The notes beneath the pieces are model-generated. The model was not told the DNA's origin, did not search any database, and was given only the letters and a program-made list of their open reading frames with translations. Both the position numbers and the translations under genes were made by a program. A stretch of DNA of 64,000 nt. It comes from Typha latifolia. Taxonomy: Eukaryota > Streptophyta > Magnoliopsida > Poales > Typhaceae. Position 1 is the first letter of the stretch, and every line of letters begins with the position of its first letter. Of this stretch, positions 33,201-45,455 are shown one piece after another. The DNA lies in contig CM034112.1 of assembly GCA_019914945.1 (NCBI GenBank), positions 3,371,001 through 3,435,000 of the forward strand. Reading direction: 5' to 3'.

Positions 33201-36200
33201 AAAATATTACATCAAATGGAAGGTGAATATCTTCTGTTTCTTTTCGATGACAATTTTCAATTGTTCAAATGGTTTAGTTACAAAAGTGACACATTTCTGA
33301 TACTGCATTTTTGAATTGGTTATCATGTAACGTATATTGTAATGCTTCGGTGGAGTGCTGCTGAGACCATGGAGACTTCGACGATCTTTTCCCTTTCATC
33401 ACCTCCTCAATGATGTCCTCAATAAATGAGTACTTTGGGTTATGATGAGGCATCATTTTCCTAGACAGCATGTAGTAAATTTGGGGACATGCAGAAGTAG
33501 TTGATTACATAATTGTTACAAGGAATCACAATCTGCAAAGTGGTGGATATTATTATACACATTCAGGAGGTTGTGCAAGGATTTTCTCCGTTTGATTGAT
33601 TTGAAATGCTTCTCTGTAGAACATGCTCTGCGTTTTGATGTAGCCTATTTAACATATTTCACATTTTATTACTTTAATATTCTTTGATCTTTGCTTATTA
33701 GTGATTCATTTGATAAATAGAAAATAGCACAGAACAGAAGCACTTTAAGTTTTATCAGCTTGTGCTGAGCATCTACTGAAAGCAAGCTAAAACTCATTGG
33801 CTTGGAGCATAACTTGTAAGAGTTGACCAAGTCAGCTTTATTTGAGTTGAGTTGACATCTGATTTTTTTGTGTACCAAATTATTCTTCTAGCTCACTCAA
33901 TTAGCCATTTTGACTCATTCAATAGAGTTTAAAAGTTTAAAATCAAGCCAAGTTTTCTATCTTTTCAAGCACTGGATAAAAATTGGTTTGGCAAAATTAA
34001 GTCCATTGGCATTCTCTTAGATGCTGCTCTTCCATATAGCATTGTAGAAGTTTTTAGTGATCGTCACTGTATGTGTTTTCATAAATGGCTGGCTACTTGT
34101 GAGTTACTCATACGTGTCCTTTCTTTTTGGAGGCAAGGATTTATTACGGAGAAAGTTGGAACATCAACTCAGCTAGTATCATATGAAGAAAACACATCTC
34201 TCCAAGAGGAGACTGAAGATATGGAAGAGGAACCTTTAGTTAGGCACCGTTCTAGGCGTTTTTCTTCTGGAAATGCAGGATCAACAGAAACTGGACAAGT
34301 GGTTCATAGCCCTCCCTCAAGTCCCCGGCTGCAGAACGTTCATGATCATCAGTACAATGGAGATGTTTTTCAGTCAGAAGAGGTACTGTAACTCTATTTT
34401 CTCATTTTTGAAAGCATTTATTAGGTAGAGATATAGAAGAGAAATATGCATACTGATCAATTCTAATACTTCAAATAAGTGGGGTGGCATATCTTCTGAA
34501 GAGCATGATGAAGCTGTCATGCTTGAGGCTGCAATGTTTGGTGGAATTCCTGAAGGAACGGCTTATCGTTTTTCATACCCACCTAACCACATGCCTGCTG
34601 ACAGAAACCCACCACTATATCCTCGAGTGCCTCGTCCTCCATCACCCACACTGACAGCACAGCGCTTGCTAAGAGAACAACAGGTTTGATTGATTATTTC
34701 TCTAGTAACTTTTGTTTGTGTTCTTTTGTGCCTTAACAGTTATATATTTTGTTTTTTGCAGGATGATGAATATCTTGCAGCACTGCAAGCAGATCAAGAG
34801 AAAGAGCTGAAGGCAATGCAGGAGGCTGAACTTCGTCGCTTAGAAGAAGCTGCTGCAAGAGAAGCTGCCCTTGAAAAACAAAAACAAGAGGAGGAGGAGA
34901 ATCACAGGAAACAACTTGAGGAAGAGGTAATCTAAAACAAGAGTTAAGAATTTGTTCTTTATGTCTTTCCACTAATAAGTGTTAGCTGTTTCTTTTTTTT
35001 CCTTTGTGATTTCCAATGATAACCATGCTAGTCGGTACTTGCCGTGCTAATAGAGTATCGACACTCTATATGAGTGCATCCCAAACTGGCATGGACCTGT
35101 ACTGACCCTTGCCGGTCGGCACGAGGTTTTTGCTTTCTTTATTTTACACTTTAAAAATTAATTTGAGGTGTACAAATAATATATTTAGCTCAATTTTACT
35201 AGATCTATTATTTGTAAGGGTCATTCTACATAGATCTAGAATTTTAGTGCCAGATTTTTTTAAAAAACTCTTTAAAAATATAGGTAGCAAAGGGAAAATT
35301 AATTTCCCCCAAAATTTCTCCCAAATTAAAATAAATCTAAATTACCATGTCAAATTCATTTAAATTGGGTCATAATTGGTATTAAACACATTAGATTAAC
35401 TCCATATGAGTTGATTTGAATCTAAATTTTATAATTTTTAGCTAATCTTTCAACAAAATTAGGTTTCCCCAAATTTTAAAAAATTAAAATTAATGTCAAG
35501 TTCATTCAAATTGGTTCAAGATTGATATAGGATCATATTGGATTAACTATATTCGACTAGGTTTTGGTTTTAATTATGAAGCTATTGTCAGTTAGTTAAT
35601 GTGTTCAATCATATTATGTATTGAATTATATTTTTGCTTGATTATTACTATATTTTTAATAAAATAGACCATTTTACAACATTACCTAAGGATAAAAGAT
35701 TCTAATATATGCTTTAATACATATATTCAAACCAAAAACATGTATAAAAACCCTAAAAAACATATTAGAAGCATACTGCTGGACTAAAACGTGTGGCTAT
35801 TGTCATATTACACCAAATGCCTCCTAGTTTCCTATAAAAATTTCACAACCTATTTGCCACACTGGTTTTTCTAAATTTTTGCAGTTTGCCATTGGCAATT
35901 AGGCATGACTATAGTACAGTTCTATCCCAATTTAAGATTTTTTTGTGGTTCCTGTGTCAGATAATTCTTTAGTCATGAAGGATTGGCATTCGTATCACAT
36001 GTTCAAGTAGAAGTACGATTGTGAAATTTTTGGTGGATCAGGGAACCATCATTTAAAGAACTGCAACTAAGATAAGGTTGTCCTGCGAATAGTTAGTTAC
36101 TGGAAACATCACCGTATCATGTCAAGAAGGCAAGAACAGAAGGATTGGAATGTGACATTATACTTTTTGGTTTTGATGCACTAGTTTCCTTACGAAATGC

Positions 36201-39200
36201 ACATGTTGGCTGTTGGAGTTAACCTTGAATAACATTAGCTAAATAGAGAAAAATAATAGCATTTAGAAATCAGGAGAATCTTGGATATTGATCAATATAA
36301 GAATGAGGATATATGTGCACAGGAGATACAGTTTTCAATCATCAAGAGATTAATTTTGAAGTTAAATTGAGAAAATTCAGTTATAACTGTTTGACTGTCT
36401 GTTAATGTGTTGGGCCAGTCTATTTTAAGGATTTGGTGATTCTTCAGTTTCTCTACTGTCTCGACTTGATCTTCTTATGAAATTTTTTTGATCTTCATAT
36501 GGTAAGCTGCTGTTGCATTCTTAAGATTAAGTTCATTACAGATCTTCTGGAGAAATATTTTCCTTTCTTTTCTTTTAGTGCATCATCTAGGCATAGTAAA
36601 GTTATCTGTCTTTGAAGGAATCTTTACTTCTTAGCATAGTCGTTTTCGATTATATTATTAAAAGATTGAGGTGCTACTTGTTATCTATGTACAATGGTAT
36701 CAAGTTTTATTTTGACTGTGATAGTTATCTACATACTTGCTGGCTTATGTTTCACATGTTTTGTTGTAATGGATGCTGGACATAGGAATTTGAGAGGAAA
36801 CTTGCAGCAAAAGAAGCATCACTTCCCCAAGAGCCTTCACCAGATGATGAAGGTGCTGTTACACTTCTAGTTCGCATGCCTGATGGCAGTCGCCATGGAC
36901 GTCGCTTTTTGAAATCTGACAAGCTTCAGGTAGACTTTTGTGATGATCATAAGCTCATGATAGTGATGATGCTAAGATATGTCGTTCTTATTGACATCTT
37001 TTGTTGCAGTTCCTTTTCGATTTCATCGACATTGGAAGGGTGGTGAAGCCTGGAACATATAAGTTGGTAATTTTCTCTCCCTGTAGCTTGGCACTGTTTT
37101 AGTTTACCGCTACTCATTTTAAGTAATCGGATTGTGTCACATAAAAGCTTCCTTTTCCCTTTCATGGTTGTTAAATTGTTCAGTTTGATTGATTCTTTTT
37201 GTTGAGTAAAGATGTCTGGTTGGTACTATGGCTTAAATTGCATTACTAAAAATCTTTAACTTTGGAGGCTGCTATGTGGTAAAGTTAGCATGTCATCCAA
37301 TAATTACATTTTTGATTTCCACTTAATTATCCACCTAAGTTAAGCAGCTCTTCAATTACTTAGTTGCGGAAGATGAGCTTGGGTTTCTGATGCCCATGTA
37401 CTTGATGTCATTATTCTAGCTGTCAGTAATTCAGCAATTGCTAGAATAGAGTCCCAGATTTAGATCATGATTTAATGGCTGATATGGAAATTAGTTACTT
37501 TAAGAGTAAAGATAGTTTAATGTGCAAAAGTCTATAAAAAGAGGGTTAGATCTTATCAAGAAAACAAGATTAAGAGCCTTAACTGGTGCTAGAGCTAACA
37601 AACTGCATATTATGTGCCTGAATGTGTTTAAGTGCATAGGAGTATCTTTGTAAGATTGGAGCTGATTGGAGAACAAAATCTGTGAGATGGAAATAGAAGA
37701 ATGTAACAGATAATTGAAGGGCATATCCTTAATAGATTGAGTCATATAGTCAACCCCAAATAATTCAGCTTATGGAACTTCAGACTTCCATGTTTTGTAT
37801 TTGTTTCTGATGTGTAAGTTGGGGGAAAAATAATTAGGCACAAATATGAGTTATTCTTGTGAGACATCTGTTTACTATCTAAACACTTCTGTGATGTAGG
37901 ACAACAATTAGGAGTTAATGGTTTATAAGAAATACAAAAGAAAACTTGGGACTGATTTTAAGGAAAATGCTGAAGGGATTAAACATGCTATAAGCTCATA
38001 GAACAACTAATTGAAGAAATGAAAAGACACGGCAATAAAGATCAATTTCAAGTTTACTTGAATCAAGAAGAGGAATGTTGAAGCAATCTCAAGCCTCACC
38101 TCCTCGTGTTCTTGCTTTAGGATTCCCCTTTGGTGAAATCAGTCCTCGAGTGATGCAAGAATTAACAAGTGTTGATGCCTGGAAGAGTTTTCTTGTTCTC
38201 TTTTGATATAGGACTGTCCGCTCATAGTAGCTATTGTCCAATTGTAGCCTGACGGGCTGCTTCAATGGCTGAATGTGAAAGACGACCAGCTCTACAACTT
38301 TCAGTGCCACATTTTGTTTGATGGACGTCTGCAGGATGATTAGAGTTGTGAGTTATAGACTTTAAGGTAGCTGGCGGTTTGGAGCAGCTGGCTTTCGTAT
38401 GTCTACCAAAAGGGAAAAGTGAGAGAGGATTGAAAAGAGAGACTGTGGATAGGAGTAATGCCTTAAACTCGCTTCAAACCCTGAAGTCACTATGATATGC
38501 TCTTAGAGGGAAGGTCTCCAAGGTGCTTAGGTCTCCATCATTATGGCTTGAGTATTTCAGTTCCTCTCGAAATATTTATCAATTAGGATATACTGCAAGG
38601 AGATCTGCCCCATTTGTAGTGTAGCTGTAAACCTAGAAACAAAAAGATTATCTACCTTTTTGAATTGACATAAATTAATATATTGATAAATATAATATAA
38701 TATTGTGTGATGTTCTTAGGAGATAATTGCTTGGTTGTTACTGGCGGATAGTCATGAAAACACAGACTGTAAGCAAATCATTTTGGTATAGGATCTCTAA
38801 ATTCTACAGTAATTAAGTGTAAAATGTAGTATAGATGCATTTTAACCCTTGATCAAGCGATCACTAGATGAGTCATTCTTACTAATAGAAAAGAAGTGTA
38901 TCTCTTGTAGATGGTGTAAAGAGTAACAAAACTTTTTTTTAGTAGTTCTGGAATAGGGGGAAATCGATGTTTAATTAATATACCTTTTGGGTATGTAAAT
39001 TCTAAATGAATGGTGTTGATCATTGATTTAGACATTAGACATTGATTGAACCTAATAGCAACTACTAAGTTGTTCCTAGGGTATGAAAGCTGTTTCTCTT
39101 ATAATGGACAATTATAAAACTTACAAAGACAAACTAGTGAACTTATATTTAACGATATTTCATTTTGGATTACCTAAATTTATGGCCCAAAACCATTGAT

Positions 39201-41256
39201 TTTCGAGAAGATATGCCAATATAGAAACAACTTTATGATCGGGAGATTCATTACCTTTGTATCAGATCTTCCCGATGAAGTCTTATTAGGACAATATAGA
39301 AAACAATTTTCACACAAAACTCACAAGCACTTGGGAATGAAAACTTATTTAACCATAAATATTAGGCCTTTTAGTCCATGTAGATGTCATTCTTATTTTT
39401 TATGATAGTCAACCGCTGGTATAGTGGTGTGCACGATTACAAAGTACTTTTCCTGCCGTTTTATATAAGCCCAAATATCTATTTGGAGAAACCAGTTGCA
39501 TAGTACCTTTCAAGCCAATGTTGAAGGGATTTGGGCCTAGATAGTCTCAAGGGTAGACTATTATTCAAAGTTTAGATGTTGAGTTTATGACCTCTGTAGT
39601 CTGTACTTATTTTTAAGCATGCGATACATTCTCTATTTCACAGAGATTCCCATAACTGTCCTGATATCTAAAATATAGATTGCACAAACTTATGTGTTTA
39701 TACATAATCTTAAATGAAAGATTCATACTGCTTAATACCACTTCTGACATAAATAAAATTATAAACGATCATATTTATTGGTGCTTTTTCTGTATATCAG
39801 TCGCCCCCAAATGTAGATACTTTTAACAGACTGCAGTATCATATTGGGTGTCATGAGTTTTGCATTTTAAAGTCCCACATTTGTTTATATGTATATATAT
39901 ACTCAGCATATGACTTGCACTATGGAATTTCATCTTTTATGTCTTTGGTTAACTCAATAGATGAAATTCTAAACAAAATAAATACATCTGCACATGCACG
40001 AGTAGGATTGTTGGGATCTTCACCCTTGGCTTAAAATCACACCTATTTGAAGTGATGGACGAAAGCCTTCTCAGAGGCGACATTTTCTTTTCATTCAGGC
40101 AGATGATGAATAAAACAGTTCAAGGGGCCGTCAGTGATTTGCCGAAAGGTAAATATCTTTAGTTTACTCATCCATAACCAATGCAATTTGTGCTGGTTAT
40201 GGATGACTTAACCAAGGACAGTCAAACTAAAGATGAACCTTTGTGGTGTATGTTATTTGCTGATAATATATTCTTACATGAACAATCTAGGATAGGGTTA
40301 GACACTGAGCTAGAAGCATGAGCAAGAACTCTAGGATATATAGGTTTTCAATTAAGTAGATCTAAGACTCAAGTATGCACAATTTAATTTTAGTAAATCA
40401 TGATATAAAGAGCAAAATTATACTTAATGGACAAGAATAAGGAGTTTTCTGCTATCTTGGATATATTTAGTTTCACAAGAAGGGGAAATTGATGATGATA
40501 TTACACTATAACTAGAATAGGATGGTTGACATGGAGATATAGGTGAAGGGGGAGGTATTGGGAGTGGGGAGTGGGAATTTAACAATGCAATATGCTGCAA
40601 AGTTAGCTACTGTGAGTTGATAGCAACATAGGGAAGCATGACAATTTTAGAATTTCAGATGGACACTCCAAGTTTTTTATTTGAGAGATAAATACAGTTA
40701 ATTCGTAATTCACAAAAGTACATTCTTTTTGGGATTGTCTATGTAAAAGTATCACACCAACAAATATTGAATAATTAAAGAGGCTAGTCTACTCTAGCTA
40801 ACTGTCCCTCATCTAGAATTCTAGATAACATAGTATGCGACCTGTGCCATATCTGATAAAATTGCAGGTCGAGTCAAATAAGATCTCTTAGCAGCGATCT
40901 GGGTTCTGCAACTAACAGTGAGTTGTAACTCTGGAGATTTCTTTTGACTGCAGTTTTTAGTCTGTTTGACTGTTGTATTATATCCTTGTTTTTCCCCCCT
41001 AAATACTAGATCTACTTCTCATTATTCTTTTCTCTGACAAGTAGATAGAGGAGCTGGTGTCAACCGGTTACTATGTCATATAGGAACTTTGCATTGACTT
41101 TGCTGGTGGTACAGACTTTAACATGATTGCGCTATTTCAATCTGACAGGTTAGGCCTTACCCTAGGCGTGCGTTTATTGATGGAGAAAGTGCGATGACAC
41201 TGAGTGATCTTGGCCTCAGCAGCAAACAAGAGGCATTGTTTCTAGAGTTGATTTAG
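30224..41256 (+). CDS. PUX8: PUX8-type plant UBX-domain protein, complete, 11 exons
   Basis: Exons: 30224-30307, 32090-32151, 32298-32859, 32941-33024, 33101-33222, 34133-34382, 34480-34683, 34762-34926, 36786-36929, 37010-37066 and 41149-41256 (TAG). Phases agree; 613 residues, against about 564 in Arabidopsis. Residues 1-48 form a UBA-like domain ([20 protein letters not shown]). Ubiquitin-interacting motifs occur near 208-228 ([12 protein letters not shown]) and 252-264 ([13 protein letters not shown]). A conserved [20 protein letters not shown] block and a Glu-rich coiled coil (about 470-530) follow. The C-terminal UBX domain (about 530-613) shows [36 protein letters not shown] and ends QEALFLELI. 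The family links ubiquitinated substrates to the AAA ATPase CDC48. The first ATG matches the family N-terminus. The last intron (37067-41148) carries insertions. Confidence 0.93.
35030..35840. repeat. Dispersed repeat in a PUX8 intron
   Basis: Starts near GCTAGTCGGTACTTGCCGTG and is followed by a long AT-rich body. It matches the split repeat at 12960-13312 and 18114-18540. No coding sequence. Confidence 0.5.
38205..38313 (-). pseudogene. rpl16: Mitochondrial rpl16-like fragment in a nuclear intron
   Basis: On the - strand from 38313 the frame reads [20 protein letters not shown] then QATIGQ and a stop at 38231-38233. MSGQS follows in a shifted frame. This closely resembles the plant mitochondrial ribosomal protein L16 core ([20 protein letters not shown], and RAMSGQ downstream). 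Only about 35 codons are recognisable, with a frameshift and no start, so it is a fragment. It may come from organelle DNA transfer or from a processed copy. Confidence 0.6.
40185..40640 (+). mobile_element. LINE (non-LTR) reverse transcriptase relic
   Basis: Read on the + strand through stops: [20 protein letters not shown] then ADN, then [11 protein letters not shown] and [17 protein letters not shown]. These match the LINE reverse transcriptase palm region (LFADD, GF-LSR-KTE, YLG--I). The catalytic FADD is FADN here and stops are frequent, so it is dead. It lies sense in the last PUX8 intron. Confidence 0.75.
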
Positions 41257-43050
41257 AAAGTTGTTATTAGTTCACAGAAACTATGAAATGACATGCAATG
41301 TTGGTTAAACATAAAAATATAAATTTGGGGTTTGATGTGGTATTTGATGGAGATATCAGTAAAAGCTACTGGGACAGGAGTTCTCTCAAAGCTTTTGGCC
41401 TTCAAAAGCTTGCACTCAGTAAGAATTAATTTCCTGGTTATGGCTGCTGTCTGATCAGTATCAAGAAATGACTATGTAAATACAAACATAGTTATGGAGT
41501 CAAATGTGTTCTTCAAAAGATATGAAAGAAAAACTTTTTCAAGCTTCTCAATGATTTCTGAAATATCAAGATGCAGTTATTGATTTTCTTTTGTTGATGT
41601 TTGAGAGGTGATGGCTAAGTATGGACCTTGTTGTCTAGCTTGAAGCTTTGTTCTATTAGCGGTAGGGCACCAACTAGAGCCCTAATGGAAGCTATGTTGC
41701 ACTTGATTCATCTAAAGAGCAACTTGCATCAAAGGGGACCTTTGTGCATTAGGATGTCTCCTTTGTTGTTGAGGTTATTTCTTATCTGACATGTCTTTTC
41801 TTGGGTTGCTTGTTATCTAAAGACATTTATCTTCAAATCTTAAGCTAGTTTGTTCTTATAAAGATGACATTAGATTAATTGTCATGGATTTTATAAATCT
41901 CATATTTGGTATGAAAATAATAAATGGGATTAGGAGTTCGAACCAAATGCGAGATGTAAATTTAGAAAACTTATGGTTTACTTACATTTTTATTATTTAT
42001 AAATCAAATTTTATATATTAATAAATATGTGCATAAAATATTTTACTGTTAAATCTGTTAACTAAATTTAATTAAATTAAATTAGAGGATTTTAAGTCAA
42101 GGTGCTACTTCCTAACTAAAGATGGATCCTTTTTAATCAACAATTCATTTCAATATTTTGGGGAGTAGAATGCATTTTTTATGAGTTACGAATTACATTC
42201 AAATCCTTGTAGGTTGTACTTCAAACTTCATGATTTTATAATATATCTAAGAAGACTAAGCAATTAAAAATCTAATGCATGCCAAGAAGGCCAACAGTCC
42301 ACAATACTCATTGACCTCAACTCATGCTAACGTGAGCTCCCAAAGGAAACAATAAAATTAAGAACACAATATGAAACTTGAAACACGACCATCACTGTAG
42401 CATTATGGTAGGAAAGTATTCATCCTAAGAGGATCTGAGATCGAGCATTTATGAGTGCAAATCTCTTGATGAAAGAAATTAAAATGGATTGTGTATGTGT
42501 GCGCTTGTTTTAACTTGTTGTGGTTTGTAGTGTAGCTCATTTGCAACTTATTTCTTGAGAAAATTGACTCATTCAACCTATGATTCTATGAGATTATGAT
42601 AGATCTAATTATTATCAGAGTAAGAAGCCTCTCTCTCTCTCTCTCTCTGTATGTATATATATATATATATATATGTGATATATGAGGAGGCTGCTTTAGA
42701 GAGAAATATTAGATCTATGAATCATTTTCCTTCTAGTTCTTTCTCATGTTAAAGCCACATCTAGACGGCCACCTAAACTTAGGATTTAAAGAATGTAGTG
42801 TGTTGTTCTCACTCGATCTGGTATGGTTTGACATCGACATCATCAAAATCATCCAACACAACTTATGTATCAGACTAACTCTTATATCTAGCCTATGATT
42901 AGCCGACAGGCTCTATCTATCTATATATATATATATATATATTTGAAACTTAAAACCCCCAAAACTTTATTTCTGCAACCCTCCTCCCCGTCCATGTTGA
43001 TTAGCTGCCCATAACCCCATACCAAGATAGAGTAGAAGTGGTAGGAAAAC
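41257..43050. other. Intergenic region
   Basis: No gene is recognised. Simple repeats: (CT)n 42629-42648, (AT)n 42655-42674, (TCTA)/(TA)n 42912-42942. Confidence 0.5.
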
Positions 43051-43317
43051 TTAACTGCACTGCTCTGAGGGGATCAAGACCACATTTGGCTGGCTAGCTG
43101 GCTGTTGATGATCTGAAGCGTATCACAAACACACTGATGGTCGACGGCGCTCACCGACGAGCAGCACTGCATGCCTGGCGGCGTAGCAGGAACGACGTAG
43201 CACGACATGGGATTTTGCAAGTTCTGCTGAGCAACTCTCCGACGAAGCCGTCGGACACCGAGACGATACTGCCATGAGCAAGAGAACAGCAGAAAGGAGG
43301 TGCTTCATTGCTGCCAT
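43051..43317 (-). pseudogene. Lipid-transfer-protein-like gene, frameshifted
   Basis: The - strand ATG at 43317 opens a signal-peptide-like start (MAAMKHLLSAVLLLMAVSS) and an ESC cysteine. A second frame continues with PMSCYVVPATPPGMQCC and HQCVCDTLQIINSQ, and a third ends NVVLIPSEQCS at a stop (43051-43053). The order C...C...CC...CXC...C is that of the eight-cysteine prolamin/nsLTP fold, a secreted lipid-binding family. At least two frameshifts (about 43220 and 43090) are needed to join these parts, and one or more of the eight cysteines is missing. A pseudogene, or sequencing errors in a real gene; an intron is less likely. The TATA box and (GAA)n leader upstream look intact. Confidence 0.5.
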
Positions 43318-43392
43318 GGCTAGTGGCTTCGCAATTTGAGTCTCTTCTTTCTTTCTTCTTCTTCTTCTTCTTCTGGGTCACTTGGATGGCAG

Positions 43393-43399
43393 TTTTATA
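43393..43399 (-). promoter_or_regulatory. TATA box of the LTP-like gene
   Basis: TATAAAA on the - strand about 80 bp upstream of the ATG at 43317. A (GAA)n tract lies between them in the presumed leader. Confidence 0.5.
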
Positions 43400-43913
43400 G
43401 TATTGGTTGGGAGTGGTTAGCTTTGCATGGCTCAACTACACTCAAAGAGGTTTGAGGTAAAAGAAGTGATCATCACTAGTGTGTGAGTTACTAAAAACCT
43501 AAATAGTTGCACTCTTTAGTAGTTGCTTTTCTTAAATAAGGGAGGACTAAACTTAGGTTTAGGTATATATATAGTGATTAGACTCGGCTCATTAATTTTG
43601 AATCGAGCTTAAGCCAAAAAGTCTAATATGAGCTCGAGCTTTAAATGAAACCAATTGAAATATATTTCAGCTGAACTCAAGTCTTGATTTGAGCTGGAGC
43701 CTTAAACAAGCCCAATTCAAGCCGGGTGAATCAAACTTGATTTAAACTTGAATTAAAAAAAAGTTTGAATAAAATTTAAATTAAATGAGGTTTGATTAAA
43801 GATAAGATTAGATCAAGTTAGTAATGGATATAAAGCATTTGGCCTTGATCTAATGGTTACAAATATTTCGTAGTATATATATGTATGTGTTTGAATTTTA
43901 TCAAACCGAGCCT

Positions 43914-43956
43914 GAGCAAGAGCAAGAGCAAGAGTAAGAGCAAGAGCAAGAGCAAG
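43914..43956. repeat. (GAGCAA)n short tandem repeat
   Basis: About seven GAGCAA units, one with C to T, in the loop of the inverted repeat. Confidence 0.85.
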
Positions 43957-44258
43957 CCGACTTGTGATTAAGCTCTGCTCGAAACTTTGGGTCGAGCCTG
44001 AACTGAGCTGTTTTATTAATCCACAGTCCTACTAATGAATCAAGATTGCCTCGTTATCAGATGAGCCAAACCCAAGCCAGCTTATTATTTTGACAACCTA
44101 ACAGTAAAATATATTTACATTGTAAAGTTATGAGCAATATGAAATTACTCAGATTTGCATTACAATATATGGGAAAAATAGATTAAATATTTACATAAAA
44201 ATAGAAAATTGGACTTTATTTTATTCTTTCACCATATCCCATAATATTTCTAGACCTG

Positions 44259-44259
<1 letters not shown>

Positions 44260-44293
<34 letters not shown>
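44260..44293. repeat. (TA)n microsatellite
   Basis: About 17 TA units. Confidence 0.95.
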
Positions 44294-44298
<5 letters not shown>

Positions 44299-45455
44299 CA
44301 TATAATTTTTTACCATAGATCTAAGATCAAATGGTTTATATCCATCACTAACTTGATCTAATCTTAAAACTTATTTATTTAAACTTTATTTAATTCAAGC
44401 TTAAATCAATCTTGATTCAACCGGCTTGAATACATTAGGCTTAAAATTTGGCTTATTTAAGGCTCCAGCTCAAATTAGACTTGAATTAAGCTCGGGGTTG
44501 AAATATGTTTAAATTGGGCAAGCTCGAGGTCAAATTAAGCTTGGCTTATGCTCGGTTCAAAATTAAATGAGTCGAGTCTAAATTAAAATATAGACCCAAA
44601 ATTAATTTCAAACTCTATTCATTAGCCTTTTAGATAAAGATCTAATTATTCATCTCCGCTCTCCCAATCAAGCTTAGTCTGATGAGACTTAAATTAGACT
44701 TGATTCTATTTATTAAGTAGCTCTAGAATATAGTCTCGAATTTAAAATATGCTCAAAATTAATTTTAAAGTCAAGCTTTGACCGAGAAGAGAAAAAGAAA
44801 AAGGATAAGGAAATAGTTCCCAATAATTAGCTACCGGATTATTTACATCCTATCTCTCAGGAAACAGGATTCCAACTGAATTGATTATGGACAAATTTAA
44901 CGGACCCTCCACTTGGCAAATTTACTGTGGAAGTTTTAATTGTGAGCGTGATAGCCGCACAGCTGATCCGAAGCCCGTAAGAGTCGCCAAAGTCCAAACG
45001 GCCGGAGTACTAACCGCCTTACTCCGTCACGACACGAAGGAAGCTTCGCCTTCCCCAACGGTCACCGTCCGTCCGGCGTCACGTCCGTCCGATCCTCATC
45101 CGACGGGTCACATCAAATCTCCTACCTTTTCGAACCCATCGTTTTCTTCATGGCCGCAACGTTCTTCCGTACCCACTTCTCCCACTTTTCTTGCTTAAAA
45201 TTTATTCGCCATGGAGAAATAAAAATAAAAATTAAAGAAAGCCCATGCATATTAGAGATCATATTCTTCTTTCTTCTTCTTCTATGATCTCTCTCTGTCC
45301 CCGAAGAATGGGATTCCCTGGCCTTGTACTCGGCAAATGTGGCAATTTCCGGTGAGTTTTTTTTATTGCCAACCCACGTCGTCGTTTTCTAACTGTTTAA
45401 TCTTTTAAAGTAGCCGGTGAGTTAACAGCATTCGCCGGCGATGACGAGAGTTTGA

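Larger units (their letters stand above)
43578..44581. mobile_element. Long-inverted-repeat (foldback/MITE-like) element
   Basis: The ends TTAGACTCG and CGAGTCTAA are reverse complements, and the match runs about 300 bp inward on both sides (43578-43890 and 44270-44581) with scattered mismatches; both arms share GATTAGATCAAGTTAGT. The loop holds a GAGCAA hexanucleotide run (43914-43956), and a TA microsatellite (44260-44293) sits at the inner edge of the right arm. No convincing target duplication or ORF. It lies between the LTP-like gene and the GRAS gene. Confidence 0.7.

Noticed and set aside
44881..45198. 105-codon + strand frame upstream of the GRAS gene
   Set aside because: Ser/Thr/Pro-rich with no recognised domain, not in a splice-compatible arrangement with the GRAS frame, and in a GC-rich promoter/leader region. 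Treated as non-coding.
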